A stretch of DNA of 5,971 nt, from contig JAPUJD010000243.1 in the NCBI GenBank assembly GCA_027296385.1, positions 1 through 5,971 of the forward strand, written 5' to 3'. The notes beneath the pieces were generated by a model that was not told where the DNA came from, did not search any database, and saw only the letters and a list, made by a program, of their open reading frames with translations. Position 1 is the first letter of the stretch; each line of letters opens with the position of its first letter. Position numbers and translations under genes: made by a program. The DNA comes from Acidobacteriota bacterium (GTDB lineage Bacteria > Acidobacteriota > Thermoanaerobaculia > Multivoradales > JAHEKO01). This document shows positions 1 to 5,379 of the stretch, in pieces.

Positions 1-508
1 CATCCGGCTCGATCAAGAGGGACCCGACCGGGTGCGGGTGTCGGGCATCAAGGGCAAGCCGCGAACGCCGTTTCTCAAGGTCTCGGCCTCCTATCTCGAG
101 GGCTTCAAGGCCAGCGGACAGCTCACGGTGTCCGGACCGCGGGCGGTGGAGAAGGCCGAGCTCACGGCGGCGATGATCTGGCAGCGGCTGGAACGAGCTG
201 GCGTGGCCTTCGAACCGGACCAGAAGACCGTCGAGCTCCTCGGTGTCAACGCTTGTCTGCCGGGCATCACCGCAGCCCCGGACGAGCCGCCGGAGCTCGT
301 CCTGCGACTCGGAGTTCGCGATCACGATCGCGACAAGGTCGCTCGCTTCGGCAAGGAAATCGCCCCGGTGATCACCAGCGGCCCGCCGGGAGTGACCGGC
401 TTCGCCGGTGGTCGACCCAAGCCACAGGAGGTCGTGGCCTATTGGCCGGCGCTGTTGGCGCGTGCAGAGGTCGAGGACCGGGTTCGGGTCTCGGTGGAGG
501 AGGCGTGA
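1..508 (+). CDS. DUF1446 / AtuA-like acyclic terpene utilisation protein, C-terminal part
   Basis: The reading frame is open from base 2, so the gene enters from the left edge; 168 residues are visible before TGA at 506-508. The stretch DRVRVSGIKGKP, then LKVSASYLEGFKASGQ and VSGPRAVEKAELTAAMIWQRLE, matches my memory of the conserved second half of DUF1446 proteins (AtuA family). AtuA is needed for growth on citronellol/geraniol-type acyclic terpenes in Pseudomonas, but its biochemical role is not firmly established. The frame ends at a conserved-looking segment (GVTGFAGGRPKPQEVVAYWPALL) without the small C-terminal domain of AtuA; that domain is the next gene. The stop overlaps the next start by one base (TGATG), so the two genes are probably co-translated. 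The family call is firm. The substrate is inferred only from context: a crotonase follows in the same operon. Confidence 0.85.
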   Translation, partial: IRLDQEGPDRVRVSGIKGKPRTPFLKVSASYLEGFKASGQLTVSGPRAVEKAELTAAMIWQRLERAGVAFEPDQKTVELLGVNACLPGITAAPDEPPELVLRLGVRDHDRDKVARFGKEIAPVITSGPPGVTGFAGGRPKPQEVVAYWPALLARAEVEDRVRVSVEEA

Positions 509-846
509 TGCTCGTGCCGCTCTATCGCGTCGCTCACGCCCGCTCCGGCGACAAGGGCGACGGCTCTAACGTTGGCCTGATCGCCGATACGCCCGAGATC
601 TACGCGTTGATTCTCGAGCAGGTCACGGCGGAGCGGGTCAAGGAGCATTTCCGTGAGATCTGCAAGGGCGACGTCGAGCGTTTCGAGGTGCCCAACCTCA
701 ACGCGCTGAACTTCATACTCCACGACTCGCTCGGCGGCGGCGGCACCGAGAGCCTGAAGACCGACGCTCAGGGCAAGACTCACGGCCAGGGCCTGCTGAC
801 CCTCGAGATCGAAGTTCCCGCCAACCTACTGAAGCCCGCCAACTGA
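508..846 (+). CDS. AtuA C-terminal-domain protein (AtuA-related small protein)
   Basis: This is a 112-residue protein with no membrane segment. Its N-terminus carries AHARSGDKGDGSNVGLIA (residues 9-26) and its middle VPNLNALNFILHDSLGGGG (61-79). Both are hallmarks of the domain at the C-terminus of AtuA-type proteins, which here is a separate polypeptide. It probably pairs with the DUF1446 protein encoded just upstream. The ATG at 508 overlaps the previous stop, and a strong Shine-Dalgarno sequence GGAGGAGG (496-503) lies inside the end of that gene. The same frame stays open for about 250 bases further upstream, but that part reads as low-complexity Arg/Gly/Ala-rich sequence typical of an out-of-frame shadow, so I reject the longer start. 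The gene ends 10 bases before the crotonase start. Its molecular function is unknown; the family assignment is confident. Confidence 0.85.
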   Translation: MLVPLYRVAHARSGDKGDGSNVGLIADTPEIYALILEQVTAERVKEHFREICKGDVERFEVPNLNALNFILHDSLGGGGTESLKTDAQGKTHGQGLLTLEIEVPANLLKPAN

Positions 847-856
847 GGGAGGAGTG

Positions 857-1657
857 ATGCGCTCCGCGACCGGTTCCAGGGTCCTGATCGAGCGGCGGGA
901 CGGTGACCTGCTGTGGCTGATGTTGAACGATCCCAAACGCGCCAATGCGCTCTCCCCGGCCTTGGTCGCGGCCCTGACCGAGACGTATTCTCGCGACCTG
1001 CGCTCGGAGGGGGTGCGCGCGGTCCTGCTCTCGGGTGCGGGCAAGCACTTCTCGGCCGGCGCCGATCTCGAGAACCTGCGCCGGGTCGCCGAAACCAGCC
1101 TGGAGGAGAACCGTGAAGACTCCGACAAGCTGCGCCGCCTGTTCGAGTCGATCGTGCGCCAGGAGGCGCTGACCATTGCCCTGGTCCACGGTGCCTGTGT
1201 CGCGGGAGGATGCGGCCTCGCCACCGCCTGTGACTTCGTGATCGCGGCCGACGAGGCTCGGTTCATGTACAGCGAGGTGCGGATCGGTTTCGTCGCCGCG
1301 CTCGTCGCGACCTACCTGACTCTTCGGCTGCGCGGCTCGGATATTCGTGAGCTGCTGCTCAATCCCGACTTTCTCACCGCTGGGCCGGCGCTCGAGATGG
1401 GATTGGTCAACCGGCTGGTGCCGGAGAGCGAGCTGCGCGGCGCCGGCGAAGAGCTGGCCGGCGAGATCCTGTCCAAAGCGAGCTCGGAGTCCATCGCGCG
1501 GACCAAGCGAATGCTCCTCGACGTCCTCGGGCGCACGCTCGACGAGCGTTTCGACCACGCGGCCGAGGCTAACGCTCAGTCACGGTTGACCGAAGATTGC
1601 AGGGTGGGCGTCGCAGCGTTCCTGGAGACCAAGCGAACGCCCAATTGGCGTCGCTGA
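857..1657 (+). CDS. Enoyl-CoA hydratase/isomerase (crotonase) family, methylglutaconyl-CoA hydratase-like
   Basis: This is a 266-residue crotonase of normal family length. Visible features are the N-terminal LNDPKRANALS (23-33), the first oxyanion-hole segment HFSAGADLENL (64-74), and the core HGACVAGGCGLATACDFVIA (111-130) followed by MYSEVRIGF (137-145). Glu140 sits at the position of the second catalytic glutamate (Glu164 of rat enoyl-CoA hydratase). The first (Glu144) is replaced by Gly120. A glycine here followed by SEVR is what I recall from bacterial LiuC/AtuE-type hydratases acting on 3-methylglutaconyl-CoA or isohexenylglutaconyl-CoA. With the AtuA genes upstream, such a step in leucine or acyclic-terpene breakdown is the best inference, but another branched enoyl-CoA is possible. 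I chose ATG 857 over GTG 854 because GGAGG at 848-852 is one base from the GTG and four from the ATG. The gene converges on the hydrolase with only 7 bases between the stops. Confidence 0.85.
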   Translation: MRSATGSRVLIERRDGDLLWLMLNDPKRANALSPALVAALTETYSRDLRSEGVRAVLLSGAGKHFSAGADLENLRRVAETSLEENREDSDKLRRLFESIVRQEALTIALVHGACVAGGCGLATACDFVIAADEARFMYSEVRIGFVAALVATYLTLRLRGSDIRELLLNPDFLTAGPALEMGLVNRLVPESELRGAGEELAGEILSKASSESIARTKRMLLDVLGRTLDERFDHAAEANAQSRLTEDCRVGVAAFLETKRTPNWRR

Positions 1658-1664
1658 GGGGACG

Positions 1665-2516
1665 CTAGGAGGCCAGGTGCTGGCGTAACCAGCGCTGAGT
1701 GCGGTTCATCACCTCGATCAGCTGAGGCGTTGGGCCGACGAACGGATGCTGAGCGCCGAACGTATGGTTGCCGCCCGCGATGATGTGCTGCTCGAAGGTG
1801 CTGCCGGCAGCGGCGGCCAGAGAGTGGGCCTCGGCGACCGGCACCGTCTCGTCGTCCGCGCCGTGGAGCAGGAGCCAGGGCGCCGTGAGGCGCGCCGCCG
1901 CCGCTGTCAGGTCGTACTCCTGCCGGCGGGCTACGACGTCCTCGAGGACGCTGAGTGCGAGCTCGAGGCGCTGGCCGGTGCGGGCGTTGATCACGGGCAA
2001 GGCGCCGAGCCGCCGCCACTGCTCCTTCTCCTTCTCGCCGATGCGATCGAAAGTGCCGACGGCGGCCCAGGTGACCAGGGCCTTGAGCCGCCCACGCCAG
2101 GGCTGGATGGCCGCGGTGAGAATTGAGATGCCGCCGCCGCGACTGTGACCCAGCAAGCCCAGTCGATCCGGGTCGATCCTTCCGGCGCCGAGCTCGCCGG
2201 AGACGAGGGCTCCGAGGATCGCCTGGATCTCCCCGACGTCGTCGTGGAAAGTGCCGTTGGCGAAGGCCTCCTCGTCGGTGACCAGTTCGTCCCCCGGCCG
2301 CATGCCGGAGCTGGTGAAATTGAAGCGCACGACGGTGAAACCGCGGGCGGCCAGCAGCTGCGCCAGATAGGGATGGAAGCCCCACTCCATGAAGCCCTTG
2401 AAGCCGTGGCAGTCGACGACAGTGGGCCGGGGTCCAGGCTGCTCGGGCAGGTCGATGAGGCCGTGGAGAGTGCGCCCGGATTTCGTTGGCAGAGTGAAGG
2501 AGAGTGTCTCGGGCAT
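1665..2516 (-). CDS. Alpha/beta hydrolase (dienelactone hydrolase/peptidase-like fold)
   Basis: This is a 283-residue cytoplasmic protein with no signal peptide. The N-terminal strand VVDCHGFKGF (33-42) gives an oxyanion-hole HGF motif. The nucleophile elbow GHSRGGG (123-129) places the catalytic serine at 125. HGADDETVP (218-226) supplies the acid, most likely Asp222, and GGNHTFGAQHPF (248-259) supplies His251. The triad is therefore complete and an active serine hydrolase is expected. The substrate is unknown. The HGFKGF and RFNFTSSG features resemble small-ester or acyl-peptide hydrolases often annotated as dienelactone hydrolase-like. ATG 2516 is the first possible start because an in-frame TAG lies 12 bases upstream. 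That TAG is part of a -10-like TAGAAT, and there is no Shine-Dalgarno sequence, so translation may be leaderless. It is divergent from ygfZ and convergent with the crotonase, so it is probably transcribed alone. Confidence 0.85.
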   Translation of the reverse strand: MPETLSFTLPTKSGRTLHGLIDLPEQPGPRPTVVDCHGFKGFMEWGFHPYLAQLLAARGFTVVRFNFTSSGMRPGDELVTDEEAFANGTFHDDVGEIQAILGALVSGELGAGRIDPDRLGLLGHSRGGGISILTAAIQPWRGRLKALVTWAAVGTFDRIGEKEKEQWRRLGALPVINARTGQRLELALSVLEDVVARRQEYDLTAAAARLTAPWLLLHGADDETVPVAEAHSLAAAAGSTFEQHIIAGGNHTFGAQHPFVGPTPQLIEVMNRTQRWLRQHLAS

Positions 2517-2522
2517 CGGAGG

Positions 2523-2528
2523 ATTCTA
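2523..2528 (-). promoter_or_regulatory. Putative -10 element of the hydrolase gene (leaderless)
   Basis: On the - strand TAGAAT matches the TATAAT consensus at five of six bases. It ends six bases before the ATG at 2516, so transcription would begin at or next to the A of the start codon. The intervening bases read CCTCCG, which is not a ribosome binding site. No clear TTGACA-like -35 is seen at the usual distance. Prediction from sequence only. Confidence 0.45.
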
Positions 2529-2565
2529 CCTGCGGAGGATGAGCTGAGGGGGGGGCGCCGGCTGT

Positions 2566-2571
2566 TACACT
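2566..2571 (+). promoter_or_regulatory. Putative extended -10 element of ygfZ (leaderless)
   Basis: TACACT, preceded by TG and one base (TGT at 2563-2565), forms an extended -10 with T, A and T at the key first, second and last positions. It ends six bases before the GTG start at 2578, so the predicted transcript begins at the start codon. There is no Shine-Dalgarno sequence in the 15 bases before the GTG. A -35 is not apparent, which an extended -10 can tolerate. Prediction from sequence only. Confidence 0.5.
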
Positions 2572-2577
2572 CGTCTG

Positions 2578-3669
2578 GTGAAAGCTGAGGGGGAGTCAGC
2601 ACCCGAGTCGCTCGACGCCTGGCATCAGCACAAGGGGGCTCAGTGGCGCGATCTGGCCGGTTGCCGGGTCGTCGCCAGCTACGGTGATATCGCCTCCGAA
2701 GTGCTGACGCTGCGGGAGGGCTGCGGGCTGATCGAGCGCCGCTGGATCGAAGCTATGCTGCTGTCCGGTGAGGACCGGCAGAGGTTCCTCAACGGTTATG
2801 TCACCTGTGACGTCGTCTCTCTGGCGGCTGGCGAAGGGGCTTACGGTTTCTTCACCAACGCCCAGGGCCGGATTCTGAGCGACGTCGTGATCTTCGCCTC
2901 CCCGGAGACCCTGCGCGTCGAGCTGCCGGCGGCCCGGGTCGAGCCTCTGGTAGAGCATCTGAGCCGTTTCATCATCGTCGACCGGGTCGAGCTCGCGCCG
3001 GCGCCACCACAGGCCCGCTGGGTGCTCCTCGGGGTCGGGGCCGGCGAGCTGGTACGGCGCCTGGCACCTTCGATCGCCGAGAGCTTCTGGTCGCCCATCG
3101 AAGCCGACCTGGCCGGGCAGCGAATCGAGCTCTGGCGTGATCGGCCGCTCGGCGTCGAGGTGTATGGGATCGCGGCTGCCGTTGACGGCGCGGCGGCGGT
3201 CGCGGAGGCCTTGCTCGACCAGGGCGCGGTGCCGGTGGGCTTCGCGGCCGTCGAGACTCTACGCGTCGAAGCGGGCGTGCCGCGCTACGGCGCCGACTTC
3301 GACGAGGCCAATTTTCCCCAGGAGACCGGGTTCGAGGAGGCGGTCAGCTATGCCAAGGGCTGCTACCTGGGGCAGGAGGTCGTGGCTCGGATTCACTACC
3401 GGGGCGGCGTCAAGCACCATCTGAGGTCGCTTATCGTCGAGGGCAGAGAGGCTCCCGAGACCGGCGGTCCGGTGCTCTACGAAGACCGAAAGGTCGGGCG
3501 ACTCGGCAGCGCGTCGTTTTCGGCTCCGATGGGGCAAATGGTGGGACTGACGATCATCCACCGCAAGGCTGCCGAGAGCGGCACGATGGTCGTATTGGAC
3601 GGTGGCGTTGCCGCGCGGGTGGAGGAGCCCGCGTTCGTGGCGGCGGCGATCGCCAGGTCTGTAGCTTGA
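2578..3669 (+). CDS. ygfZ: YgfZ/GcvT-domain folate-binding protein (Fe-S cluster maintenance)
   Basis: This 363-residue protein has the YgfZ signature KGCYLGQEVVARIHYRGGVK (260-279), with the conserved cysteine at 262. It also has GcvT-like N-terminal segments: AMLLSGEDRQRFLNGYVTCD (59-78), then AYGFFTNAQGRILSDVVIF (88-106). In E. coli, YgfZ uses tetrahydrofolate and supports synthesis or repair of certain Fe-S enzymes such as MiaB. It differs from true GcvT in carrying KGCYxGQE. Homology starts near Trp15, so the start must be close to GTG 2578. In that frame an upstream ATG (2539) runs straight into TGA at 2545, and the next in-frame GTG is only at codon 42. No Shine-Dalgarno sequence precedes the GTG, and an extended -10 ends six bases before it. 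The channel gene follows after 14 bases, likely in the same transcript. The N-terminal 14 residues are acidic and poorly conserved-looking. Confidence 0.9.
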   Translation: MKAEGESAPESLDAWHQHKGAQWRDLAGCRVVASYGDIASEVLTLREGCGLIERRWIEAMLLSGEDRQRFLNGYVTCDVVSLAAGEGAYGFFTNAQGRILSDVVIFASPETLRVELPAARVEPLVEHLSRFIIVDRVELAPAPPQARWVLLGVGAGELVRRLAPSIAESFWSPIEADLAGQRIELWRDRPLGVEVYGIAAAVDGAAAVAEALLDQGAVPVGFAAVETLRVEAGVPRYGADFDEANFPQETGFEEAVSYAKGCYLGQEVVARIHYRGGVKHHLRSLIVEGREAPETGGPVLYEDRKVGRLGSASFSAPMGQMVGLTIIHRKAAESGTMVVLDGGVAARVEEPAFVAAAIARSVA

Positions 3670-3683
3670 AAGGAGAGGGAACA

Positions 3684-4361
3684 ATGAACCAGAATCTGAC
3701 TCCAGCTTTGATCGCGGAACTCGTGGGAACCTTCGCGCTGATCTTCGTCGGTGCCGGCGCCGCGGCGCTGGGAACCGGTGGCCTGGTCGGTGTGGCCTTG
3801 GCCCACGGCCTCGTCGTCCTGTCTTTCGTCTACGCTTTCGGTCATATCTCGGGCACGCACATCAACCCAGCGGTGACAGTCGGTGTCTGGCTGGCTGGCA
3901 AGATGGATGCGGGGCGCGCCTTCTCCTACATCGTCTTCCAGATCATCGGCGGCATCCTCGGGGCGATGGCGCTGCGCATGGTGCTCGGCGGCACGGCGAC
4001 CGGCCTCGGCCAGACCCTGCCGGCGAGCTCGCTGGCGGTGGGCAGCACGACAATCTCGGTAAGCGTCGGGATGGCGGTGGTCCTCGAGGCGATCTTGACT
4101 TTCTTCTGGGTCAATTGCGTGCTCAACGCGGCGGTCAGCGGCAAGGCGGGCAACCTGGCCGGTCTCGCGATCGGCATGACCCTGACCCTCTGCATCCTCA
4201 TGGGCGGTCCGCTGACCGGCGCCAGCCTCAACCCGGCTCGCTCCATCGGGCCGGCCGTGGCGCTGGGCGACTTCGGCAGCCTGTGGATCTACATCGCTGG
4301 CCCGGTGCTCGGCGCCGTAGTGGCAGCGTTGCTCTACCGCGGCGTGCTCGAGGACGCATGA
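3684..4361 (+). CDS. MIP/aquaporin family channel with a His-Ile-Ala-Arg filter
   Basis: This is a 225-residue integral membrane protein with the six-helix, two-half-helix MIP layout. The two NPA boxes are GTHINPAVT (57-65) and GASLNPARSIGPA (179-191). Counting from the NPA boxes by the E. coli AqpZ spacing gives the aromatic/arginine filter: His41 (Phe43 in AqpZ), Ile171 (His174), Ala180 (Thr183) and Arg186 (Arg189). H-I-A-R is known from some plant tonoplast (TIP) aquaporins, which pass water and also ammonia, urea or glycerol. I therefore do not call it AqpZ. It is not a classical glycerol facilitator either, since the second box lacks the Asp of NPARD. ATG 3684 is chosen because AAAGGAG (3669-3675) lies eight bases upstream; the frame is open slightly further to a TTG inside the ygfZ stop region. 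It follows ygfZ by 14 bases and converges on erpA. Real substrates are unknown. Confidence 0.9.
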   Translation: MNQNLTPALIAELVGTFALIFVGAGAAALGTGGLVGVALAHGLVVLSFVYAFGHISGTHINPAVTVGVWLAGKMDAGRAFSYIVFQIIGGILGAMALRMVLGGTATGLGQTLPASSLAVGSTTISVSVGMAVVLEAILTFFWVNCVLNAAVSGKAGNLAGLAIGMTLTLCILMGGPLTGASLNPARSIGPAVALGDFGSLWIYIAGPVLGAVVAALLYRGVLEDA

Positions 4362-4395
4362 CAGCTTTCGGCCGCCGCTGCAACCTCGGGTCGAT

Positions 4396-4776
4396 TCAGA
4401 CGGCGAAGGAGGAACCGCAGCCGCAGGTACCCGTGGCCTTGGGGTTGTTGAACTTGAAGCCGGCTCCGGTGGCGCCCAGGATGTAGTCGATCTCGGTTCC
4501 ATCGAGATAGCGGGCGCTGATCGGGTCGACGAAGACCGAGAGACCGTCGTACTCGAGGACGAAGTCGGTCTCGCGAGCTTCGAGCTCGAAGTCGAGCGCG
4601 TACTCGAAACCGCTACAGCCGCCGCCACGCACCGCGACCCGCAGGCCGGAAGCGGGATCCATCTTCTCGTCCTCGCGGGTGAGCTTGATCATCCTGACGG
4701 CCTTGTCGGTGAGGGAGAGGGGTGTGGCGGTCTGAGGTGCCGGTGAGATGGCCTCGGCGGGTGTGGGTGCTTCCAT
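4396..4776 (-). CDS. erpA: A-type iron-sulfur carrier protein (HesB/IscA/ErpA family)
   Basis: This is a 126-residue protein with the three cluster-binding cysteines of A-type carriers: Cys54 in RGGGCSGFEY (50-59), and Cys118 and Cys120 in TCGCGSSF (117-124) at the C-terminus. The body LSLTDKAVRMIKLT, VFVDPISARYLDGTEIDY and FKFNNPKATGTCGCGSSF fits ErpA/IscA throughout. Such proteins take up [2Fe-2S]/[4Fe-4S] clusters and pass them to apo-enzymes in the cytoplasm. The C-terminal GSSF favours the ErpA branch, but IscA/SufA cannot be excluded from motifs alone. An Ala/Pro-rich leader of about 18 residues precedes the first family residues and is longer than in E. coli ErpA. The start is still well supported, because AAGGAG (4783-4788, - strand) lies six bases upstream. 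The gene has its own promoter and is probably monocistronic, converging on the channel gene with 34 bases between stops. No suf or isc genes are in view. Confidence 0.9.
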   Translation of the reverse strand: MEAPTPAEAISPAPQTATPLSLTDKAVRMIKLTREDEKMDPASGLRVAVRGGGCSGFEYALDFELEARETDFVLEYDGLSVFVDPISARYLDGTEIDYILGATGAGFKFNNPKATGTCGCGSSFAV

Positions 4777-4805
4777 AGCCTGCTCCTTGCTTGATTCCGG
4801 GTACT

Positions 4806-4815
4806 GGTCCGGACC
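4806..4815. promoter_or_regulatory. 10-bp perfect palindrome over the predicted erpA start site, possible operator
   Basis: GGTCCGGACC reads the same on both strands and covers about -1 to +9 of the predicted erpA transcript. A perfect palindrome at this place is where a repressor dimer would block RNA polymerase. Fe-S carrier genes are often controlled by Rrf2/IscR-type or iron-responsive regulators, but this sequence does not match an operator that I know. It is short and GC-rich in a GC-rich genome, so chance is a real alternative. Confidence 0.3.
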
Positions 4816-4820
4816 GGATC

Positions 4821-4849
4821 AGCGTAACGAGGTCATGCGGCCAAGTCAA
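4821..4849 (-). promoter_or_regulatory. Putative sigma70-type promoter of erpA
   Basis: On the - strand, TTGACT (4849 to 4844, five of six against TTGACA) is followed by a 17-base spacer and TACGCT (4826 to 4821, matching the T, A and final T of TATAAT). The predicted start site is near 4814, giving a leader of about 38 bases that carries the AAGGAG ribosome binding site. This is the best -35/-10 pair I found in the window. The weak -10 suggests dependence on an activator or moderate strength. Confidence 0.5.
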
Positions 4850-4896
4850 TCCGGCGTGGTCGTCACGACGGCTGAAAGCATGTAGCGCCCTGGCTG

Positions 4897-5379
4897 CTAG
4901 CCGTCTTCCCGGGGCGGAGGCGGCGGAGGCGGCTGAGGCGGCGGAGGCGGCGGTGGAAGGTCCCGTGCGCGCGGTCGGTGGTCGGAATCGGGTCTCCGCC
5001 GGCCCCGCGGCCCGAAGTTCTGGGGGCGGCGGTGCCAACGCCGGTTACGGGCACGGTACCGCTCGAGCTGCTCAGGAGTCAGGATCTGCTCGATCTCGGC
5101 CTGTGTCTCCTCCATCAGGCTGTCGACCCGGGGCCGCAGATCACGGTGCAGTTGCTCGAACTTCTCACGCTGCCGCTCCAAGACCTCCTCCAGGCGCTTC
5201 TGCTGCTCGACCTCGAGCTCCAGGTGCCGCTGCATGAAGTAGGCCCGGAACGGCGGTGCGCCGCCGCGTTTGTCGCCTAGGGGCCCACTGTAGTGAAGCA
5301 AGCGAGCGCTGAGCACGCCGGCCGCGAGGCCGACGAGGAAGACGACGGCGACTAGGCCGAGGGCGGCGAGGCGCTTCAC
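4897..5379 (-). CDS. Membrane-anchored CpxP/CnrX-like periplasmic helical protein with polyproline tail
   Basis: This is a 160-residue protein. Residues 5-24 form a hydrophobic signal anchor after MKR. Residues 48-110 are charged and helical (LELEVEQQKRLEEVLERQ, then LMEETQAEIEQI) and end in LTPEQLERY (100-108), the LTxxQ-type motif of the CpxP/Spy and heavy-metal sensor (CnrX/ZraP) families. His52, His78, Met49 and Met89 are possible metal ligands, and there is no cysteine. The tail is Arg-rich (111-140), then seven prolines, Gln, seven prolines and REDG (142-160). The start is GTG at 5379, whose GTGA overlaps the anti-sigma stop by four bases. With only a weak ribosome site nearby, translation is probably coupled. 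As the third gene after an ECF sigma and its anti-sigma, it may be the periplasmic sensor or buffer of that pathway, as CnrX is for CnrY/CnrH. Family assignment is moderate because the sequence is simple. Confidence 0.7.
   Translation of the reverse strand: MKRLAALGLVAVVFLVGLAAGVLSARLLHYSGPLGDKRGGAPPFRAYFMQRHLELEVEQQKRLEEVLERQREKFEQLHRDLRPRVDSLMEETQAEIEQILTPEQLERYRARNRRWHRRPQNFGPRGRRRPDSDHRPRARDLPPPPPPPQPPPPPPPREDG
4913..4957. repeat. Five tandem 9-bp repeats coding the polyproline tail
   Basis: The unit GGCGGAGGC occurs at 4913, 4922 and 4940. Variant copies are GGCTGAGGC at 4931, which creates the single glutamine, and GGCGGTGGA at 4949. Read on the - strand in frame, each unit gives three prolines. 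Copy number could change by slippage in steps of three codons without breaking the frame. Confidence 0.85.

Noticed and set aside
713..1558. A 281-codon - strand open frame antisense to the crotonase.
   Set aside because: The + strand frame encodes a clear crotonase with conserved motifs. The antisense product is Arg/Gln/Gly-rich with no recognisable domain.
1648..1665. GCGTC / GACGC inverted repeat with an 8-base loop across the convergent stops, considered as a shared terminator.
   Set aside because: It has only five perfect pairs and no T-tract on either side, and part of it is coding.
1576..2385. A 269-codon - strand frame overlapping the hydrolase in another frame.
   Set aside because: It is Arg/Pro-rich shadow sequence. 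The true frame has a complete Ser-Asp-His triad.
4362..4395. The spacer between the channel and erpA stops, examined for a bidirectional terminator.
   Set aside because: Only a weak CAGC/GCTG stem is visible and there is no T-run.
3477..4628. A 383-codon open frame on the - strand antisense to ygfZ, the channel and part of erpA.
   Set aside because: It spans three convincing genes on both strands, is low-complexity Ser/Arg/Ala-rich and shows no family motif. Long antisense frames are common at this GC content.
4867..4905. GACGGCT / AGCCGTC inverted repeat after the CpxP-like gene, plus an inner GGCT-AGCC hairpin, considered as a terminator.
   Set aside because: The 25-base loop is long, the inner stem is only four pairs, and no U-run follows. 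Chance is likely in GC-rich DNA.
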